Of a stretch of 64,000 nt of DNA, positions 60,568 through 64,000 are shown one piece after another. Position numbers and translations under genes: made by a program. The stretch's first letter is position 1, and every line of letters begins with the position of its first letter. This DNA comes from an uncultured Flavobacteriaceae bacterium (GTDB taxonomy: Bacteria; Bacteroidota; Bacteroidia; Flavobacteriales; Flavobacteriaceae): contig CANKZG010000002.1 in assembly GCA_947488435.1 (NCBI GenBank), positions 1 to 64,000 of the forward strand, in the 5' to 3' direction. The notes under the pieces were generated by a model. The model was not told where the DNA came from, made no database searches, and was given only the letters and a program-made list of their open reading frames with translations.

Positions 60568-62658
60568 TTAGCCTACTTGTTTGTAACTGTCCTTGAATTT
60601 AGGAACGGTAAAATAGAAGCTACTACCCATTTGAGGAGCGCTTTCTACCCAAATAGTACCCCCATTTTTCTCTACCATTTCTTTGCAAAGTGATAAACCA
60701 AGGCCGGTACCTTTTTCGTTGTTTGTGCCATAAGTGGTAAAATTAGAACCCTTAACAAACAACTTATCGATGGTGGAATCGTCCATTCCAATTCCTGTAT
60801 CCTTGATACAGATCTCCCAGAAGTTTGCTTTTTCTCGAGCATCGATGGAGACAACACCATTTTGAGGTGTAAACTTTAAGGCATTGCTAATAAGGTTTCG
60901 AATAACAATATCAATCTGATTGCCATCGGACCAAGTATTTATATTGATATTAATTTTATTAACAAGTTTAATGGACTTATTTTCAGCTGTTTTATCTAAT
61001 AAATCAATATTTGCAGTAATTAAACTTTCCAGAGAGGTTTCCATCGGTCGAGTAGTGGTACCATTCATTTGAGTTTTACCCCACGAAAGCAAGTTATTTA
61101 AGGTAAAAGCTATATTGTCTACCGGCGCTCTCAATTTAGGGATAAAATTCATAAACTCAGATTTATCCATTTCACCTTCCCCATACATTCTTAAAATACT
61201 TTGTAAAGCTCCGACAGGACCCCTTAGGTCATGTCCTATGATAGAAAACAACTTGTCCTTCGTTTCATTACTTTCTTGCAGTTGTTTTTCGCGTTCTTCA
61301 AGAATTCGTTTCTTAATCTTTAATTCTTTATTCAATCCTTTTTGAATCAATTCTCCTCTGCGAACAATTATCATACCAATGAAAAAAAGCAATAATATTC
61401 CAAAGGCCGCATATACATAGTTCCATTGTCTTGCTAATTGCTTCTGATTCTGAAGAATCAATTCTTCCTTATGCTTATCATAATCCAATTTTGTTTTGAG
61501 CAGTGTTAAACTTTTCTGATTTTCCTCACGTGATAAAGAATCGGACATCTTTTGGAAAAGCTCATGATACGTCAGTGCTAATCCATAATCTTTTTTATTC
61601 TTTTTAATTTTATATAGGGTTTCGGCACAATCCTTAATTCCTTCAAGAAATCTAATTTTATTTGAAATTGCAAAGGCTTTTAACGCATGAACTTCGGATA
61701 AGCTATCCTTTCTCTGACCTAAATACGCTTGTGCTTGCTCATTTAATAACTCTATTTTTCCGCGATCGTCATTAATTTTCTCATGTAATAACTCACTTTG
61801 ACTATACCAATACAATGCCCATTTGTATTTCTTTTGCTTCATGTAAATCTTGCCTTTTACCTGATACGAATAGGCAAGCCAGTCCATAGTCTTGTCTTTT
61901 TCAAATACAGCAATGGCCTGATTGATGTTGTACATGGCATAATCAAGTTTCCCAATATCTGCATAAAGAGAGGCTAAGTTACTATTGGTTTCAGCACTAG
62001 ATAAGTCCTTTCCAACTCTGATATTAATTTTTTTAACTTTTTCATAAAAATGCAACGCCTGATCATAGTCCTTTTGAGAGGCATATAAATTGGCAATATT
62101 TTCATTTAAAATAGAGAGCAATACATCGTTATTATGACTTTTAGCCATTTCGATTCCTTCCAAGTAGCCGTTTAATGCTTTGGCATAATCGCCATTATAG
62201 GCGTGTTCGCCAGAAAGATCATTAATTATGTTCAAGACTAAAGAACTACTATCAATTTCCACTGCAATTTTTCGGGCATGCGTATAGTCTTCTATTGCTC
62301 GTGCTGTATTTCCCTTATCGGAATAATAATCTCCTAAGAGCGATAACGCATTACTTTCGCCATATTTATAATTTGAAGTCTTGCTATGGGCGTATGCTTG
62401 TTTAGCTAAGATTCTTAGGCTATCTGTTCTTGAAAACCTCATTTTTCTAGCTAGACGGTTTAGTAGATTGATATAACAGGTATCTTTAACACTAAACCCT
62501 TCTTCCTGCTGTATTACTTTAATGCGATATTTAAGACTGTCTTGTGCTGATTTTTGTGCGGAAGAGGTGAATGTATAACAAAGGCATAATAGCAATACAA
62601 ATCCCATTTTTCTTAGGAAAATATTGTTAGCAAGGTTATTTGTTAATTTGGGCTGCAT
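60568..62658 (-). CDS. Sensor histidine kinase with TPR sensor region
   Basis: A 696-aa membrane kinase. A signal peptide or first membrane helix is followed by 8-9 TPR repeats in the periplasmic part (about residues 60-380, for example YGESNALSLLGDYYSDKGNTARAIEDYTHARKIA). A membrane helix follows at about 411-432 (WNYVYAAFGILLLFFIGMIIV), then a coiled coil and the kinase core: H-box FSIIGHDLRGPVGAL, N-box NALKFTPQNG, G1 DTGIGMDD and G2 GTGLGLSLCKEMVEKNGG. No response regulator lies beside it. The TPR-containing type is common in Bacteroidota. Confidence 0.92.
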   Translation of the reverse strand: MQPKLTNNLANNIFLRKMGFVLLLCLCYTFTSSAQKSAQDSLKYRIKVIQQEEGFSVKDTCYINLLNRLARKMRFSRTDSLRILAKQAYAHSKTSNYKYGESNALSLLGDYYSDKGNTARAIEDYTHARKIAVEIDSSSLVLNIINDLSGEHAYNGDYAKALNGYLEGIEMAKSHNNDVLLSILNENIANLYASQKDYDQALHFYEKVKKINIRVGKDLSSAETNSNLASLYADIGKLDYAMYNINQAIAVFEKDKTMDWLAYSYQVKGKIYMKQKKYKWALYWYSQSELLHEKINDDRGKIELLNEQAQAYLGQRKDSLSEVHALKAFAISNKIRFLEGIKDCAETLYKIKKNKKDYGLALTYHELFQKMSDSLSREENQKSLTLLKTKLDYDKHKEELILQNQKQLARQWNYVYAAFGILLLFFIGMIIVRRGELIQKGLNKELKIKKRILEEREKQLQESNETKDKLFSIIGHDLRGPVGALQSILRMYGEGEMDKSEFMNFIPKLRAPVDNIAFTLNNLLSWGKTQMNGTTTRPMETSLESLITANIDLLDKTAENKSIKLVNKINININTWSDGNQIDIVIRNLISNALKFTPQNGVVSIDAREKANFWEICIKDTGIGMDDSTIDKLFVKGSNFTTYGTNNEKGTGLGLSLCKEMVEKNGGTIWVESAPQMGSSFYFTVPKFKDSYKQVG

Positions 62659-62866
62659 TACGAATACATACTATTAATGAATAAAAATAAGTTCGCTTTA
62701 GAGCTGGTGCTAATTATTGTTGTGAAATGGCATATTTTGTGTGTTTTAGCGGTTTAATGATGTATTTTGTCGATGTTTTACTGCTTTAAACCAAAGAACA
62801 GCCTGATAAATTAAAGGCTATGACTTAAACAAGTTTAAATTTTAAATGAAATAACAATTATTTTAT

Positions 62867-62898
62867 TTTGAAAGATTAGTTAAAAAAAATTACCTTTG
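62867..62898 (+). promoter_or_regulatory. Promoter of tRNA-His
   Basis: TTTTG (ending 62870), a 20-base spacer, then TACCTTTG (62891-62898), which fits the Bacteroidota consensus. The tRNA begins 15 bases downstream. Confidence 0.7.
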
Positions 62899-62913
62899 CC
62901 ACCGCTTACAAAT

Positions 62914-62988
62914 GGTGGTTGTAGCTCAGTTGGTTAGAGCATTGGTTTGTGGTACCAAGGGTCGCGGGTTCGAATCCCGTCTTCCACC
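62914..62988 (+). tRNA. tRNA-His (anticodon GTG)
   Basis: Cloverleaf with the extra 5' G (62914), acceptor GTGGTTG, D arm GCTC/GAGC, anticodon loop TTTGTGGT, T arm GCGGG/CCCGT with TTCGAAT and 3' acceptor CTTCCAC plus C73. No CCA is encoded. The acceptor stem has tandem T-T mismatches at positions 5:68 and 6:67. Terminator follows at 62998-63020. Confidence 0.95.
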
Positions 62989-62997
62989 CGAGCGAAA

Positions 62998-63026
62998 GCC
63001 TTCAGATTTTTTCTGGAGGCTTTTTT
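62998..63026 (+). terminator. Terminator of tRNA-His
   Basis: GCCTTCAG (62998-63005) pairs with CTGGAGGC (63013-63020), with one G-T pair, followed by TTTTTT. Confidence 0.85.
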
Positions 63027-63113
63027 ATTTAAGTTTTATATGCTTAAAGCGTAGGTGACCTCTTTACGCTTATTTAGGGATAAAAAGATTGGATTGTGAT
63101 AAACAAAATCAGA

Positions 63114-63614
63114 TCATTGATATTCATCGATCACATTGGAAGCGGTATGAATGGCAACAAGAACCCATGGAATATTCCCGGAGGCTAGGGATTGATGCCA
63201 GGAATTTTTGGCAACAAAATGCCAGTGTCCTTCCAAAGACTGATTTTTAGTGTTTGTGCCGTAGAAATCTGTTTCCCATTGCCCGTTTCGCCATACCTTA
63301 GTTTTTCCATATCCTTGCAATGAATACAAATACTGGATGCTGTTAGGATGTCTTTCGATTTTGGTTATTGCATTTGGCAGAAAAGCCGCTACTCGAATAG
63401 ACCCAACTTGATTGGGAATTACGGTACTAAACTTAAGCATATCAATTGTTTCGAAGCTATAAGGCTGCACCTTTGAAATTTTGGAAATTAGATTTTGTTT
63501 TACCTTAGTTAACAACCGAAAAACTTCGGGCTGCTTGCAGAAGATATCCAATTCTTGAACCCTAGCACGTATTTCATATGTTAAAGCATTGTTAGTCACC
63601 TTAATTTGATGCAT
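63114..63614 (-). CDS. Cupin-like hypothetical protein
   Basis: A 166-aa protein. An N-terminal helical half (NALTYEIRARVQELDIFCKQPEVFRLLTKVKQNLISK) is followed by a beta-rich cupin-like half (VGSIRVAAFLPNAITKIERHPNSIQYLYSLQGYGKTKVWRNG, then GHWHFVAKNSWHQSLASGNIPWVLVAIHTAS). The histidine spacing could form a cupin metal site, but the match is not certain. Function unknown; it stands alone between tRNA-His and the M28 peptidase. Confidence 0.6.
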   Translation of the reverse strand: MHQIKVTNNALTYEIRARVQELDIFCKQPEVFRLLTKVKQNLISKISKVQPYSFETIDMLKFSTVIPNQVGSIRVAAFLPNAITKIERHPNSIQYLYSLQGYGKTKVWRNGQWETDFYGTNTKNQSLEGHWHFVAKNSWHQSLASGNIPWVLVAIHTASNVIDEYQ

Positions 63615-63671
63615 AAAAAAATGGATGCACGGTAACGTACATCCATTTTTTAATTAATAATTTTCAATTTT

Positions 63672-64000
63672 TTATTTTGAAGCTTTATCAACTACAACTT
63701 TTTCTGCTTTGTTGGCAACTTCCCATGCCGTATGAAAAACCAAACGCGCTCTATTTTGAAGTAAATCATAATTGATTTTATCCGGAGTATCAGAATGTCT
63801 GTGATAATCAGCATGAACTCCATTAAAATAGAAAATAATGGGAATGTTGTTTTTGGCAAAATTGTAATGATCACTTCGATAATAAAAACGATTAGGATCA
63901 TTTTCATCGTTGTAGGTATAATCTAACTCAATGTTAGCGTATTTGTTATTTACAGCTTCAGACAATTCATGTAGCTCTGTACTTAGCTTATCCGATCCAA
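63672..64000 (-). CDS. M28 family zinc peptidase, C-terminal part
   Basis: An open frame without start that continues past the window end; about 109 residues of the C-terminus are visible. The segments GSDKLSTELHELSEAVN, RFYYRSDHYNFAKNNIPIIFYFNGVHADYHRHSDTPDKINYDLLQNRARLVFHTAWEVAN fit M28 aminopeptidases, and the HRHSDTPDKI His is a zinc ligand. It is probably an exported metallopeptidase. An M28 enzyme of about 340-500 aa would be expected. Confidence 0.88.
   Translation of the reverse strand, partial: GSDKLSTELHELSEAVNNKYANIELDYTYNDENDPNRFYYRSDHYNFAKNNIPIIFYFNGVHADYHRHSDTPDKINYDLLQNRARLVFHTAWEVANKAEKVVVDKASK

Overview
The window is most likely from a marine-type member of the Flavobacteriaceae (Bacteroidota). 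Signs seen in the sequence are AT-rich DNA, chromosomal genes that mostly lack Shine-Dalgarno (SD) sites, promoters of the TTTG-N19/20-TAnnTTTG type, a type IX secretion (T9SS) sorting tail, a DUF4249/TonB-receptor pair, DUF4290, a fused ResB-CcsA protein and bacillithiol synthesis.

Positions 1-16.4 kb are an accessory region ending beside a tRNA-Met gene (16481-16554, minus). It is a mosaic. One layer looks like a proteobacterial-type integrative or mobilizable element: MobF relaxase-helicase (3840-6548), a DUF3768 protein, a small basic protein, a tyrosine integrase (9735-11024), a helical protein and an XRE regulator. Six of its genes have clear AAGGAG-like ribosome sites, which is unusual for this host. 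Upstream of the relaxase is a nested inverted repeat that could be oriT, and a 15-bp motif is shared by the relaxase and XRE upstream regions. The other layer consists of genes without SD sites. They include a membrane/GAF gene group (6582-9624), two unknown genes at the left edge, a two-gene CBASS-type anti-phage system (CD-NTase plus S-4TM effector, 13411-15307), an unknown gene downstream of it (12655-13335) and an unknown two-gene unit beside the tRNA (15425-16179). Long attC-like hairpins with a shared CAGCTA(A)CAACG...TATAA motif follow two of these units, which suggests movement as cassettes.

From 16.7 kb onward the window is ordinary chromosome. 16.7-23.7 kb carries a START-like protein, a class IV aminotransferase, YqgE, HU, an operon of P-loop ATPase-RecQ-Fmt, DUF493 and DUF4290. 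MurA (23.7-25.0 kb) has Asp in place of the usual active-site Cys, predicting fosfomycin resistance. 25-34 kb holds pirin, VOC, SDR and TetR genes with two identical TetR-type operators, then acetyltransferases, an M20 hydrolase, photolyase with an SRPBCC partner, and aquaporin. 34-45 kb carries surface and envelope genes, including a PIG-L deacetylase/34-residue membrane peptide/sodium symporter operon and a DUF4249-TonB receptor pair. 45-48.5 kb has a Maf-KdsC-DUF2520 operon and a Crp/Fnr regulator. 48.5-54 kb is haem-related (truncated haemoglobin, a c-type cytochrome, and ResB-CcsA, which attaches haem to such proteins). 54-64 kb carries MATE, an MG2-type protein, a trans-sulfuration enzyme, BshB1, a TPR histidine kinase, tRNA-His, a cupin-like protein and the C-terminal part of an M28 peptidase cut by the window end.

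The best candidates for something undescribed are the cassette-like mosaic with its repeated hairpin boundaries, the two-gene unit and the downstream gene flanking CBASS, and the 7TM / 2TM-coiled-coil-GAF gene group inside the mobile element.
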